Shown piece after piece: positions 8,267 through 17,351 of a DNA stretch of 64,000 nucleotides. Each line of letters opens with the position of its first letter. Position 1 is the first letter of the stretch. The position numbers were made by a program, and so were the translations under genes. Source of the stretch: Sodalis praecaptivus (GTDB lineage: Bacteria > Pseudomonadota > Gammaproteobacteria > Enterobacterales > Enterobacteriaceae); NCBI RefSeq assembly GCF_000517425.1, contig NZ_CP006569.1, positions 2,904,760 to 2,968,759 of the forward strand. Direction: 5' to 3'. The notes under the pieces were generated by a model that saw nothing but the letters and a program-made list of their open reading frames with translations, did not search any database and was not told the origin of the DNA.

Positions 8267-9178
8267 TCACCAGCCCTGATCCCAGGCTGGCTGGCCGCGG
8301 AAGCGATTTGCGAGATAATCCACCAGCGCTCGCACCTTAGTGGCCAGATGACGTGCCGGCGGATAGATGGCGTATAGACCCAGTGGCGTCATTTCCCGCT
8401 GCGGGAGGAGCGGAGTGAGCCGGCCGCTGCGAAAATGCTCACCGCAAATAAACGAAGGAATCCGGGTAATGCCCAGGCCGGACATCGCCGCGTACAAGCA
8501 CGCGTCGGCGTTGGCGAAATGCAGACGGCTATTAATGCTGATTGACACCGCGCCATCATCGCCATTGGAACCAAATTGCCAGTTCGGATCGCGAAAATTG
8601 GTATCAACGATACAGTCATGAAAGCGGAGATCGGAGGGTTGCGTCGGTTCGCCACGGCGCAACAAATAGTCCGGCGAGGCCGCCAGCACAATGCGCACAT
8701 CACAGAGCTTGCGGGCAACCAGACTGCTGTCGTCCAGCCGACCGATGCGCAACGCGATGTCATACCCCTCATCGACCAGATTCACCATCTGATCCGAAAA
8801 ATCGACATCGAGAATAATCGCGGGATATTGGCGGGCGAAATCCACCAGTACCGGCGCCAGCTGTCGGGCGCCGAAGGAAATGGAAGAGGTCAGCCGCAGA
8901 CGGCCAGACGGCGCATCCGCGGCGCTGCGCACCGAGGCGTCGAGCGCGTCCAGCTCATCGAGCAGAATTTTAATGCGATGATAATAAGTTTGTCCAACCT
9001 CGGTAGGGGACAGTGCGCGGGTAGTGCGTTTGATAAGTTGCACCCCCAGACAGGCTTCGAGGCGCGAAATCATTTTCGACGCCTGGCCACTACTGGTGCC
9101 AAGACGAGCGGCGGCGGCGGCAAAACTCCCCATCTCCAGCACCGCCACCAGCATGCGATCGCAATCGAGCCGTTCCAT
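8267..9178 (-). CDS. LysR family transcriptional regulator
   Basis: A 303-residue LysR-type regulator. An N-terminal winged helix-turn-helix (about 1-60; SFAAAAARLGTSSGQASKMISRLE) is followed by the linker helix and a LysR substrate-binding domain (about 85-295) with SGRLRLTSS at its start. The frame opens at 9211, but the ATG at 9178 is preceded by AAGGAG and gives the canonical N-terminus. The next gene to the right, erfK, is transcribed away, so a shared control region is possible, but nothing links the two functionally. The subgroup resembles regulators of quinone or aromatic stress; this is only a similarity of style. Confidence 0.88.
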   Translation of the reverse strand: MERLDCDRMLVAVLEMGSFAAAAARLGTSSGQASKMISRLEACLGVQLIKRTTRALSPTEVGQTYYHRIKILLDELDALDASVRSAADAPSGRLRLTSSISFGARQLAPVLVDFARQYPAIILDVDFSDQMVNLVDEGYDIALRIGRLDDSSLVARKLCDVRIVLAASPDYLLRRGEPTQPSDLRFHDCIVDTNFRDPNWQFGSNGDDGAVSISINSRLHFANADACLYAAMSGLGITRIPSFICGEHFRSGRLTPLLPQREMTPLGLYAIYPPARHLATKVRALVDYLANRFRGQPAWDQGW

Positions 9179-9380
9179 TCGCGCTCCTTTTTTTGACGCA
9201 GTCACCCTCACAGATTATCACAGCATACGTTGATTCGCGTATACGCTGAGCAGAGCGTTACCGTTTCGGTTACACTTATCCTTTCCACGCCGGGGATTGA
9301 GCACTTATAATGCACCTCCGGCACATGATGCCGGGTAAACACTCATTGGCTGCCTGTAAGGCGATTACATCTGACACTTT

Positions 9381-10559
9381 ATGAAAATGAAAATTCGCGC
9401 GTTCTGTAGCATGGTATTGGCAATGGCTGTTTACAGTCAGTCCGCCTTCGCCGTTGTCTATCCGTTACCGGAAGGCACAAGCCGCCTGGTGGGGGAAAAC
9501 TTGCAAATCACCGTTCCCGAAGGGAATAAATTACCGCTTGAGCATTTTGCCGCCCAGTTCCAAATGGGGCTCAGCAATATGCTCGAAGCCAATCCGGGCG
9601 TGGATGTCTATCTCCCGGCCCCGGGCACCAAAATGATCATCCCACAGCAGCTGATTTTGCCCGACACCCCCCATGAAGGCATCGTGATCAACAGCGCCGA
9701 AATGCGTCTGTATTACTATCCGAAAGGCACCAAGACGGTCATTGTACTGCCTATCGGCATTGGCGAGCTGGGTAAAGACACCCCTTCCAATTGGGTGACC
9801 TCGGTGCAACGCAAGAAAGACGGCCCCACCTGGACGCCGACCAAAGCCATGCACGCGGAATACGCCGCGCGCGGTGAAACGCTGCCGGAAGTGTTCCCGG
9901 CGGGCCCGGATAACCCGATGGGTCTCTATGCGCTGTATGTTGGCCGCCTGTATGCGGTACACGGCACCAACGCCAACTTCGGCATCGGTTTGCGCGTCAG
10001 CCACGGCTGCGTACGTCTGCGCGCCGACGATATCAAATATCTGTTTGATCATGTGCCGGTCGGCACCCGCGTTCAGTTTATCAATGAACCGGTAAAAGCC
10101 ACGATTGAACCGGATGGTTCGCGCTACCTGGAAGTGCATAACCCGCTTTCAGTGACCGAGGAACAATTCAACTCGAACGAGCCAGTGCCGATTAATCTGC
10201 CGGTCAACGTCAGCCATGTTCTGGTAGATCCCAGCGTTTATCAAGGTACGGTTGATCAGGCGTTACAGCGCCGTTCCGGCATGCCGGAGAACATCACCGC
10301 CCAGGGCGACAACGGCCAAGCTGCGACGGTACAGGTGCAACCGGTTGATGAGCGGACCATTACCGAAGGTCCCGACACCGATCAGAAACAACAGGGGACC
10401 GCCGCACCGGTTACCCTGCAAACCAGCGTACCGGAACAAAGCGGCGCCGCGGTACCGGTGGACAATACCGCGCCCGCCCAAAGCGACACGGGTGCCGCGC
10501 CAATTGACCAGGCCACGCCTGCTGCCGGTGGCGATACCGGCGGTCAACAGGTTCAGTAA
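9381..10559 (+). CDS. erfK: L,D-transpeptidase ErfK (LdtA-type)
   Basis: A periplasmic L,D-transpeptidase of the E. coli ErfK/YbiS/YcfS/YnhG family that anchors Braun lipoprotein to peptidoglycan. It has a signal peptide (1-24, ending SAFA), a LysM-like domain (about 38-92) and a YkuD catalytic domain (about 98-233) with the motif [20 protein letters not shown] carrying His194 and Cys210. Sequence details such as [14 protein letters not shown] and NPMGLYA favour ErfK over its paralogues. The last 100 residues are a long Ala/Pro/Gln-rich tail, longer than in E. coli ErfK and probably disordered. Two strong hairpins follow the stop. Confidence 0.92.
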   Translation: MKMKIRAFCSMVLAMAVYSQSAFAVVYPLPEGTSRLVGENLQITVPEGNKLPLEHFAAQFQMGLSNMLEANPGVDVYLPAPGTKMIIPQQLILPDTPHEGIVINSAEMRLYYYPKGTKTVIVLPIGIGELGKDTPSNWVTSVQRKKDGPTWTPTKAMHAEYAARGETLPEVFPAGPDNPMGLYALYVGRLYAVHGTNANFGIGLRVSHGCVRLRADDIKYLFDHVPVGTRVQFINEPVKATIEPDGSRYLEVHNPLSVTEEQFNSNEPVPINLPVNVSHVLVDPSVYQGTVDQALQRRSGMPENITAQGDNGQAATVQVQPVDERTITEGPDTDQKQQGTAAPVTLQTSVPEQSGAAVPVDNTAPAQSDTGAAPIDQATPAAGGDTGGQQVQ

Positions 10560-10567
10560 CCGCAAAA

Positions 10568-10627
10568 CGTTGCCCGCCCCCCGGCCGGGCAACGGCACCT
10601 CCCTGGCGCAGGCGCGTCGCGCCAGGG
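10568..10627. terminator. Twin hairpins after erfK
   Basis: Two perfect 9-bp stems follow the erfK stop: arms 10568-10576 with 10586-10594, and arms 10601-10609 with 10619-10627, each with a 9-base loop. Neither is followed by a T tract on the plus strand, so they may stabilise the mRNA end or assist termination rather than form a classical intrinsic terminator. Confidence 0.5.
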
Positions 10628-10808
10628 CAGGCGAAACGCTGATCTGAACGTCTATTTTTTTACGCCCCCGCCCCCGCCCACAAACCGGCGCATCACCCGA
10701 ACGACAGGCGTTCCCGCGCGCCAGCGTCCCAGCCCCGACACAAAATGTTTGACTCAACGACCGCGAGACGCGATATGCTTGCGGGATCCTTTAGATTTGG
10801 AGTGGTCC

Positions 10809-11093
10809 ATGTTTCTTATTACGTTGCGCTATAACCAGCCTATGTCCCAAGTGACGGCTTTGCAGGAAGATCACATAAACTGGCTGAAGACCTATTTTGC
10901 CGAGGGTATCTTCATCGCCGCCGGCCGTAAGATCCCCCGCACCGGCGGCGTCATTCTCGCTCGTAGCATGGCGCGGGATGAGTTGGAACGCATTTTGGCC
11001 GAGGATCCCTTTACCGCCGTGGCAGATTATGACATAACCGAATTCATGCCCACTCTGACAGACGAAAGAGTAGCCGCGCTGATGACGCTGTGA
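10809..11093 (+). CDS. YCII domain protein (YciI-like)
   Basis: A 94-residue ferredoxin-fold protein of the YCII family: MFLITLRYNQP, then HINWLKTYFAEGIFIAAGR with a conserved His, GGVILARSMARDELERILAEDPF and the closing EF. The ATG at 10809 sits close to a weak GGAGTGG; the frame is open 60 bases further up but without coding character. The family is thought to bind or turn over small molecules; the role is unknown. Single gene. Confidence 0.85.
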   Translation: MFLITLRYNQPMSQVTALQEDHINWLKTYFAEGIFIAAGRKIPRTGGVILARSMARDELERILAEDPFTAVADYDITEFMPTLTDERVAALMTL

Positions 11094-11217
11094 AGCCCGT
11101 GCCGGCGCACGCGGCTTGCCGCCTCACGCCGCCGGCATTGGCCCTTCGCCCAGGGCAGCCGGTGGTATTTAAGTCAGTCGGTAACAACCTTACCCGCGCG
11201 CCGGGGGAGTCCGTCGG

Positions 11218-12171
11218 TTATGCCGCCGTGGTATGAATAAACGCAGCGAATTGCGCTTGCATGTCCTCCAACAGGGCAAATCGCCTGCGATACTCGGCGC
11301 GTTTCTTGCTTGGAAGATCGTCGAGGGATTTACGGGTGATTCGCTGCGGCAATGCGTAAAGCCCTCCCGTAAGCGCAACGCCTTCCACCGAGGCCCAAAA
11401 ATCATCGTAATGGGCAAGAAACACTTTTTGCTTACTACCGCGATAACGCGCGCTCTGGAAAACATGGCTTTTATCGCCGACCGCGATAATTTGCGGCGCC
11501 CCTATCTCACCACTGATAAGCTGTAGCATCTCGACCAGCAGCCGCTTGGGAAATAAACCATGGCAGGCTTTGGTCGCCTCTTTGATAACGTTATGGGAGG
11601 TGCTGCGGCTGGCGCCCTGTAGTCCACCGATAAATAGGGTCTGCTTTTTCTGGAACGTCATTATCGAAAAGGTAAGCGACGCCAGGCGATTTTCAGCGTC
11701 GTGGATGGTCAATGTCGCCTCACCTTCGCGCTCAAAACGGCTCATACTCAGTTTGATCTCGAAACGTTCACCGTTCTTGCCCTCCAGCGTGCACAGCCGG
11801 GTGGCCGTGGGCACCGACAGCGCTTGCCGCAGCGGCAAAGATGGCAGCGTTTGGATGAAAGTATAGTGTTCAAGGATAGCCTGAGCGCGCGCCGCTACCG
11901 GTAAGGCGGCAAAAAGATAGGGACGATGGATTTTCGCGGGCAAGGTATTTTGCGCCAGCGCCACGTGACGCAATAGCGAGTCGGTCGCGACGCGCTGTAG
12001 AAAACTCAGCGTTACCACCGGATTGATAAGCGTACGCAATAAGAATTTCAGGCGAAACGGCGTATTATCCCAAATTTCACCCGGTTTACATTCACCTGAA
12101 AAAAGGGCCCAAAACAGGCTCCATCCGCTTTGCGGATAACCATCAATTTCATGCACGATCGTATGGGACAT
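11218..12171 (-). CDS. VirK/YbjX family protein (DUF535)
   Basis: A 317-residue DUF535 protein of the VirK/YbjX group. The features I recognise are the N-terminal SGWSLFWALFSGECKPGEIWDNTPFRLKFLLR, the central LTIHDAENRLASLTFS, the segment LFIGGLQGASRSTSHNVIKEATKACHGLFPKRLLVEML, and the C-terminal FWASVEG followed by ITRKSLDDLPSKKRAEYRRR. In Salmonella and Shigella virK is linked to envelope stress, resistance to host defence peptides and export of virulence factors, and it is under PhoP control in Salmonella. A PhoP-box-like repeat lies about 100 bases upstream here, which fits that regulation. Confidence 0.9.
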   Translation of the reverse strand: MSHTIVHEIDGYPQSGWSLFWALFSGECKPGEIWDNTPFRLKFLLRTLINPVVTLSFLQRVATDSLLRHVALAQNTLPAKIHRPYLFAALPVAARAQAILEHYTFIQTLPSLPLRQALSVPTATRLCTLEGKNGERFEIKLSMSRFEREGEATLTIHDAENRLASLTFSIMTFQKKQTLFIGGLQGASRSTSHNVIKEATKACHGLFPKRLLVEMLQLISGEIGAPQIIAVGDKSHVFQSARYRGSKQKVFLAHYDDFWASVEGVALTGGLYALPQRITRKSLDDLPSKKRAEYRRRFALLEDMQAQFAAFIHTTAA

Positions 12172-12812
12172 AACGGCTTATCCAAAACAAAACTATTATG
12201 GTACTCAGAATTTTTAAACGGATTATCAATAGATTAATTATGAACAGCCTTACATCACGCCAAACTTAAACAAATAGTAAACGTTATGTTTTTTTTGATT
12301 TCCACCCGGGTTTGTCCCGACGCGTTCCGCCGCAAAAGAGGCTTTTAGTATCCTTTACCGGCAGTAAGGATGATTAATAATGACCGTTTACGTCCCGCCG
12401 TGGTGGTAAACACCATCAAAAAGCGCGCGCCTCAGGACACGGCTCGTCGTTGGCACCAACCGTTCGCGGCAAAACCCGCAGTAATGAGTGGCCAAGCGGT
12501 AGCGACGACGCGGAATCATTTCCGCGGCGCCTGTTCGACAAGGGCGGGCCCGGCCGACGACCTGTGTCGCTTGCTGGACGGTCGGCGTTCTTGACGACGG
12601 CACGGTGACCATCAGGCCACATCTTTGACTTGCTAAAGATTAATTAACTCGCTGTCTGCGCGAATCTTGCTTTTAGTTATGCACCTATGTTGATGGACTC
12701 CCGTTTATTGGGAAGGAATTACTCTTTACCTGCCCCTTAAATCATGTAATTTTCTGAGTCACCGGCCAGAGGTTTTCTTAAACTGACAATTCATCATAGA
12801 GGAATAGCAATC
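12172..12812. other. Divergent spacer between virK/ybjX and the PAS-LuxR regulator
   Basis: About 640 bases, AT-rich on the left and GC-rich in the middle. It carries the PhoP-box-like site of virK/ybjX and, on the right, the promoter and AGAGGAATA ribosome-binding site of the PAS-LuxR gene. The overlapping short frames at 12370-12622 look like chance. Confidence 0.5.
12267..12283 (-). promoter_or_regulatory. Candidate PhoP box upstream of virK/ybjX
   Basis: On the minus strand this reads CGTTTA, five bases (CTATT), TGTTTA. It fits the known PhoP direct-repeat consensus (T/G)GTTTA-N5-(T/G)GTTTA with one mismatch (C at the first position). It lies about 95 bases upstream of the virK/ybjX start and points toward it. 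A weak -10 (TGTAAG) follows at the 12-base distance expected of PhoP-dependent promoters. Confidence 0.6.
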
Positions 12813-13526
12813 ATGGGTAGTCTCAATGATCCAGTCTCCGGCAGTTTAACCCTACATACCTTGAACCACATTCCCCTTATCGCCATAATGGAGCATGCGG
12901 CGATTCCTTGGGGAATAAAAAACAAAGAGTCCAAATTCGTCTATTTGAACAAGGCCAGTATTGAATTTCTTAATATCCCGACCGGCTTTGATTTCGAGGG
13001 GCGCCGGGACGACGAATTCCCCTGCGCCTGGTCCGAGCTCGCACCGGATTTTCAGAAACAAGACCGGGCAGCGGAAGAGAGCAGTCTTGGGGCCGACGTT
13101 GTTACGACATCCTATTATGGTCGTCAAGCCGTTATGGAGCCCTATTATTGTCCCAAATTTGCCATTAATGATAACCAGGGTGAAATATTAGGCACGGCTT
13201 ATTACATACAAAAATTTAAATTACTCTCGGTATCGGAATTTTTCGACAGTCTCAAACCTTCGGTTATTACGCTTACGCCCCCAGACGCCACCTTTACCGA
13301 GAGCGAATTAGATATTATTTTTTATGCCAGACAAGGTTTGAGCGAAAAAGAGATTGCGGAAAGGCTGTTTCTGTCGACAAAGGCGCTGGAAGCTCGGCTG
13401 GCCGGTATCTACAGTAAAATCAGCGTGCAATCACTGTCGCAACTCAATGAATATTGCCGCGCTACCGCCCTGAAGAATTACATGCCCAAGAAAATCTTTA
13501 AAGAAGGGGTTGAGTTTTTCTGGTAA
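12813..13526 (+). CDS. PAS-LuxR transcriptional regulator, paralogue 1
   Basis: A 237-residue regulator. The N-terminal half is a PAS-like sensor domain (about 18-140): PLIAIMEHAAIPWGIKNKESKFVYLNKASIEFLNIP and the acidic GFDFEGRRDDEFP. The C-terminal part (about 170-225) is a LuxR-type helix-turn-helix with EKEIAERLFLSTKALEARLAGIYSKI. The protein ends in YMPKKIFKEGVEFFW. It is clearly paralogous to the product of 57635-58348, sharing most of the PAS core and the PKK...GV.FFW end. The ligand is unknown. It stands alone, preceded by a good ribosome-binding site. Confidence 0.85.
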   Translation: MGSLNDPVSGSLTLHTLNHIPLIAIMEHAAIPWGIKNKESKFVYLNKASIEFLNIPTGFDFEGRRDDEFPCAWSELAPDFQKQDRAAEESSLGADVVTTSYYGRQAVMEPYYCPKFAINDNQGEILGTAYYIQKFKLLSVSEFFDSLKPSVITLTPPDATFTESELDIIFYARQGLSEKEIAERLFLSTKALEARLAGIYSKISVQSLSQLNEYCRATALKNYMPKKIFKEGVEFFW

Positions 13527-14205
13527 TGAACAAGTCACCGCGTTAGCTCGGGGTGAAACCTCGGGCTATAATACGTGCTTACCTCATCCTCATAATGCCG
13601 TAGTTCGCCTACCGCTACCCGCGGCCCCCCTTGCCAATTTGCTAAATTCATCACGCCTGCCGCCGAGCCCATGCGAGCCAACGCATCGCTAGAAATGTAG
13701 CACGCCTGTAGACGGCATTTTGGCAGCACATGCTTGCCACGGCGTTAGGCCATCGTTGCTGCATTTCATTAACGCTAGTGGCTTGCCTGAGACGGTGTTT
13801 TGTCCATCGTAGCTAATGGCGCTGATCAATTGAATGTCGCAAGATGGCCTCCCTGACTGTCGCAAGATGTCTATTTCGCAACATGGCGAGAGAGGCCAGG
13901 GTTGGCGATGAACACTATCGGGAGGGATTAACCTCATTCCACTTCTCCCGTCGACGGATGTCACATTCGCCTAAGAGGCCAATGGCAGGCATTTCCATTT
14001 GAGCGATTCAAGGCGCGTGATGAGGAGTCTGAATGGTAACCGGCGCGAAATCGTATGCGCCCTGCTCATTTGCCGGCCCAAAAGGCGACAAAACCGCTTT
14101 TGGCCGGACTTGCGAACCGCAAATGAAACGGAAATGGCCGTTTTAATGAAGGTTTCTAGAACGGACGCGCCCGGCGTGGCCTAAGCCGCCATGGGCTTCC
14201 TCCTG
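13527..14205. other. Spacer without a supported gene
   Basis: About 680 bases. Short frames on both strands show no domains. It contains two near copies of a 'ctgtcgcaagatg' type motif around 13835-13870 but no clear structure. I see no gene. Confidence 0.45.
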
Positions 14206-14787
14206 TCATTTCATTACAGGCGCCGTTTGACCATAATTGATGACAAAGGACACTGGCGTGTCTCCTGGCTTTGAAGCAGGTGCTGGCGTTGTAGGTAACG
14301 TTGGCGTCAAACCCGACCTGAAAGTTTGCATTGGTGTTGACATCGATGTTAACGGCGGTACGGGCGGATAGGCGGCTTTGCGGGTAAAAAAACCGCCATG
14401 ATTGACAGACGACGCGCCATGCTCAGCTTCAGAGTGTTGCTGCCGGCCTGAGGGTTCATTGGAGAGCACCGCTCGAATTTTAATTAAACGGCCCACGCTT
14501 ATCATCAACGCGGCCGTGCATACGGGGATAATGTAGACAGAGGGACCGGATATCGCCAATGTTGCCCCTACGGCGAGTAGCATCAGACTCAGCGGATAAT
14601 TATCGGCCATGCGGCATAACGTTTCCCCGATCGGTGCTGCCGAAGTGAGCCACGTATTGCTCACCGAAGCGAGCCGATGCAAAACGCGTTTTCTTCCCGT
14701 TCGCGGTGGCGCGGAAGCCTGCGGAGTTTTATCATGGACAACTTGATGATAATGATTAATAGCATTAACCGGATATGAATCGCACAA
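14206..14787 (-). CDS. Hypothetical protein with two membrane segments and Pro-rich C-terminus
   Basis: A 193-residue protein I do not recognise. It has a polar N-terminal 55 residues, a hydrophobic hairpin at about 64-106 (LSLMLLAVGATLAISGPSVYIIPVCTAALMISVG contains both halves) and a Pro/Thr/Ser-rich tail from about 140. Translation probably starts at a TTG (14787) placed five bases after a perfect AGGAGG. It lies in a region of degraded accessory genes and is divergent from the 86-residue gene at 15283. The layout could suit an exported or effector protein, but nothing in the sequence proves this. Confidence 0.55.
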   Translation of the reverse strand: MCDSYPVNAINHYHQVVHDKTPQASAPPRTGRKRVLHRLASVSNTWLTSAAPIGETLCRMADNYPLSLMLLAVGATLAISGPSVYIIPVCTAALMISVGRLIKIRAVLSNEPSGRQQHSEAEHGASSVNHGGFFTRKAAYPPVPPLTSMSTPMQTFRSGLTPTLPTTPAPASKPGDTPVSFVINYGQTAPVMK

Positions 14788-15282
14788 ATTAACCTCCTAT
14801 TACTTAACGATTGTCAACGTTGTGAACAATGCTAGCATAATATCTCTGCGCTAAACCCAGCGTTAAAACTCCGCCAATAGCGACCACCCTATTCCGTGGC
14901 ACGTTAAGAAAATTTGTGGCTTGCGACTCCTATATTAAGGCATAGGCCGAAGTAGTGGGCGAAATCAATAACGCTGACTGCCGCCATCCTAATGGTGGTA
15001 TCAACTCCGGTGGAATATCGGCCAATGCCATCGAGACGATAGAAATAGGTAGATTTATCGATAGGTGAATACGCAAGTTTACGGCTAATTTTTGGATGGC
15101 ATACGGCCTGTGTCGGCGGGTTTAGCGAATATTATCATGGCCAATTTTACTCTAATTTTACCTATTGTACATTAATAAAACGGCGACCAACTTCACTCAG
15201 CGAGAAAGTCTAATTGTTTGATGGACGGCGATGGCGTAATATTATTTCCGCATCTCACACTATTACGATGGGGAGAAGCACG
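14788..15282. other. Divergent AT-rich spacer
   Basis: About 500 AT-rich bases between two divergent orphan genes, presumably with both promoters. No gene, repeat or RNA structure that I can support. Confidence 0.4.
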
Positions 15283-15543
15283 ATGGAAAAAATTATTTTA
15301 TCACCTGATGTAAGCTTGCTTGTTGTTCCCGGTGATGGATATCGTGAAAGTGCTTTACATCAACTTTGTCCTACCGCTGTCGGCAATTCGTTGCGCAAGT
15401 TGGGGACTAAAACCAAAAAAAGCCTTCCACCTAAGGCAGCCTCCCGACTTGTACACAACATTAAAATTTTAAAAAGATTGGGATTGACAGAATTGGTTAA
15501 AGCCGCGCAACAAAAATATCATCTTAGCCCTCTGATAATTTGA
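15283..15543 (+). CDS. Hypothetical basic protein (86 aa)
   Basis: An 86-residue Lys/Leu-rich protein beginning MEKIILSPDVSLLVVPGDGYRE, with a basic centre (SLRKLGTKTKKSLPPKAASR) and a helical end (LKRLGLTELVKAAQQKYHLS). The ATG at 15283 is preceded by GGGGAGAAG; an ATG 15 bases upstream is also possible. I do not recognise a family. Basic charge and small size would suit a nucleic-acid-associated protein, but this is a guess. Confidence 0.5.
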   Translation: MEKIILSPDVSLLVVPGDGYRESALHQLCPTAVGNSLRKLGTKTKKSLPPKAASRLVHNIKILKRLGLTELVKAAQQKYHLSPLII

Positions 15544-15860
15544 GAATAAAATTGGCTGCCCCGATTCTGAATGGCTCCGGATATACGTTTTCGTCGCGAA
15601 AGCACAGGGCAGCCCGCTGGCAACGTCATGGCGAGGATGGAACGCGCGACCGCTTAGGCATCACGCTGGGGCGTACGCCAGTTTCAGTTATTTGCTGCCT
15701 CCCTGTCACCGTTTGGCGGAAGCTGCGCCGCCTGAATGACAGCGAAACCGCACACGGCTTGATCGTGGAATTTGCCGCCTGCCACGCGCGGCCAACGCGC
15801 CCGACTCGGTAGGATAGGAACGTCTAAAGCGGGCCGCTGATCAAGCGTGCCGATCTCGCT
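15544..15860. other. Spacer, probably decayed coding sequence
   Basis: About 315 GC-rich bases with overlapping open frames on both strands and no clear start. It leads in frame-like fashion into the fragment at 15861-16205, so it may be the broken 5' part of the same gene. Confidence 0.3.
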
Positions 15861-16205
15861 GTGCGCAATGGGTACCAGCCTACTGAGGTAATTAATCAGT
15901 ACGGCGAGGAAGTGCTCAGTATTCGTGGCCTGTTTGATACGGCCGTAGGCGGTGATTTGCCTATTCTGTCTCGACTCAAGCAGTGGAAAATTGTGCCAAA
16001 GTTGGCGGTTGATGTTAGCAACGCGGACGCGTCGCCTCGGCGTTCTGTCATTAACTTTACGACTTATGACGAAGATCCCCCGGAGCCGGAAGGCGGTGAA
16101 CGCCGGCGAGAACAAAGGCTAACAAAACGGATTAAGGAACTAACGGGTCTGATGCTTTCGCATGGCGATTTGCGCTGGCTTATAGCCGGTAGAAAAATAA
16201 ACTAA
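15861..16205 (+). pseudogene. Fragment of an unrecognised, possibly phage-derived gene
   Basis: The frame reads RNGYQPTEVINQYGEEVLSIRGLFDTAVGGDLPILSRLK and then AVDVSNADASP, which looks like real protein, and it stays open upstream of the ATG (KRADLAV). The last 55 residues are Arg/Glu-rich and end LRWLIAGRKIN. No good ribosome-binding site precedes the ATG. I infer the 3' part of a larger gene, possibly from a phage, with the 5' part lost. I cannot name the family. Confidence 0.35.
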
Positions 16206-16787
16206 AGCGGGCAGGATTACTACAGCGGGCCCAGCGGTTGCCTGTTTGTGGGTAGAAGAGCACGCCCATGTCCACTTAGGCGCTTTCAGGTATTGGCACG
16301 TCAGACCAAAGTGTGGCGACGTCTGGAATAACGATTTCACTTAAAAGCTTCGTGAGAATTCAATAGAAAGTGAACATACTTTAAAAGAGCAATGTCCACC
16401 TGATAGATTACATAGATGTCCCTTTGACCGGCTAATCATTTCCAAGGGACCGGTTATTGTTGCCCAGGCTGTTCGTGGGCAACGCTTTATAAGCTCTAAA
16501 TTGAAAATTACTAAATCTATAGCGGACTATCTTGAAATAATGGCTAATGGATAAAATGAATGGATTAGTCGTTGCTAATTGCCTGCTAGTGTTTTGCCCG
16601 TTCATGGTAGATAAACATATTTATGTGACAGCTTCTACAGATATCGAAGAGGGTACTAAACAAAGTTGCAACAGCTTAAGGTCATTTGTGAAGTCTACTC
16701 TCCATAATGCCAATAATATCTTTGTTACAGATTGACAATCAGTCATATTCTAATTTAATAAGTCCAATTCACCATGGAGATAACGTT
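16206..16787. other. Spacer with gene scraps
   Basis: About 580 bases. A forward frame at roughly 16340-16555 has protein-like composition (FDRLIISKGPVIVAQAVRGQ and KSIADYLEIMANG) but no start codon, so it may be a gene end. A second frame (16547-16735) overlaps its stop. Neither has a recognisable family. The right end carries the ribosome-binding site of the small secreted peptide gene. Confidence 0.35.
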
Positions 16788-16931
16788 ATGTTTTCTTTAC
16801 TTAAGTCACCTAAAGTGTTATTCACCGCAACTTTTTTGTTCCTGGCTTCTGTCACCCAGCCAGCGTTTGCTACAGCATGCATGCTTAAACCGGATAACAC
16901 TGCTCAAGAGTGTGCTCAAACTTGTGCATGA
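16788..16931 (+). CDS. Small secreted Cys-containing peptide
   Basis: A 47-residue peptide: a basic start, a hydrophobic helix and AFATA form a convincing signal peptide (about 1-30), followed by a short mature part with three cysteines (ACMLK, ECAQTCA). ATGGAGAT provides a ribosome-binding site. The frame ends at TGA but continues in phase for 13 more residues, AAAGGALGFLMCF, then TAA. If the TGA was once TGG, the original product would be about 61 residues with four cysteines and a glycine-rich hydrophobic end, a layout seen in some secreted antimicrobial peptides. Function is unknown, and no export or immunity gene is adjacent. Confidence 0.5.
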   Translation: MFSLLKSPKVLFTATFLFLASVTQPAFATACMLKPDNTAQECAQTCA

Positions 16932-17081
16932 GCTGCCGCTGGCGGGGCTCTAGGGTTTCTTATGTGCTTTTAATGTCTGAAAATAGTTAGCCAGAGCCTT
17001 CTCTTTCTATAGGGTTAAGGCTCATTCAAAATGCTATGTGGTGGATAGCATTATTGTCGCTAAGTCTTTTCATCGGCGACT

Positions 17082-17317
17082 TCACTCCTTGTCCGTTATT
17101 TGCCCGTCGCTTTCAGGATATCGCGATGGCCAGATATCCCAGGGATTTAGATTCAGGGCCTTTGCAATGATGCTCTCTTCTCTTGGCCAATGGCGCCATA
17201 GCGCGTTGTTAAGGATCGACGAGGCTAAGCCCGCAGTCCTGGAAACGGCTGCCAACGTGGTACCTCTTTTTTCAGCTATACCACAATATCTGCCCGATGC
17301 CAGTCTAGCTTATCCAT
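17082..17317 (-). pseudogene. Broken Ner/Nlp-family phage regulator
   Basis: Reading the minus strand from an ATG at 17317 gives MDKLDWHRADIVV and then a TAG stop at codon 14. After a one-base loss in the following run of A the frame resumes as GTTLAAVSRTAGLASSILNNAL and WPREESIIAKALNLNPWDIWPSRY, ending at TGA. This is the Ner/Nlp (SfsB-like) helix-turn-helix family of transposable Mu-like phages, of near normal length. Nonsense mutation plus frameshift make it a pseudogene. It faces away from the XRE gene at 17426. Confidence 0.75.
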
Positions 17318-17351
17318 ACCGCTCACCTTTCCTTGTTATAAGTTCATCTAG

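Noticed and set aside
9531-10139. Reverse 202-codon frame
   Set aside because: Antisense shadow of erfK, whose family assignment is certain.
16547-16735. Forward 62-codon frame
   Set aside because: Weak ribosome-binding site, unusual composition and overlap with the end of another frame; it cannot be told apart from chance.
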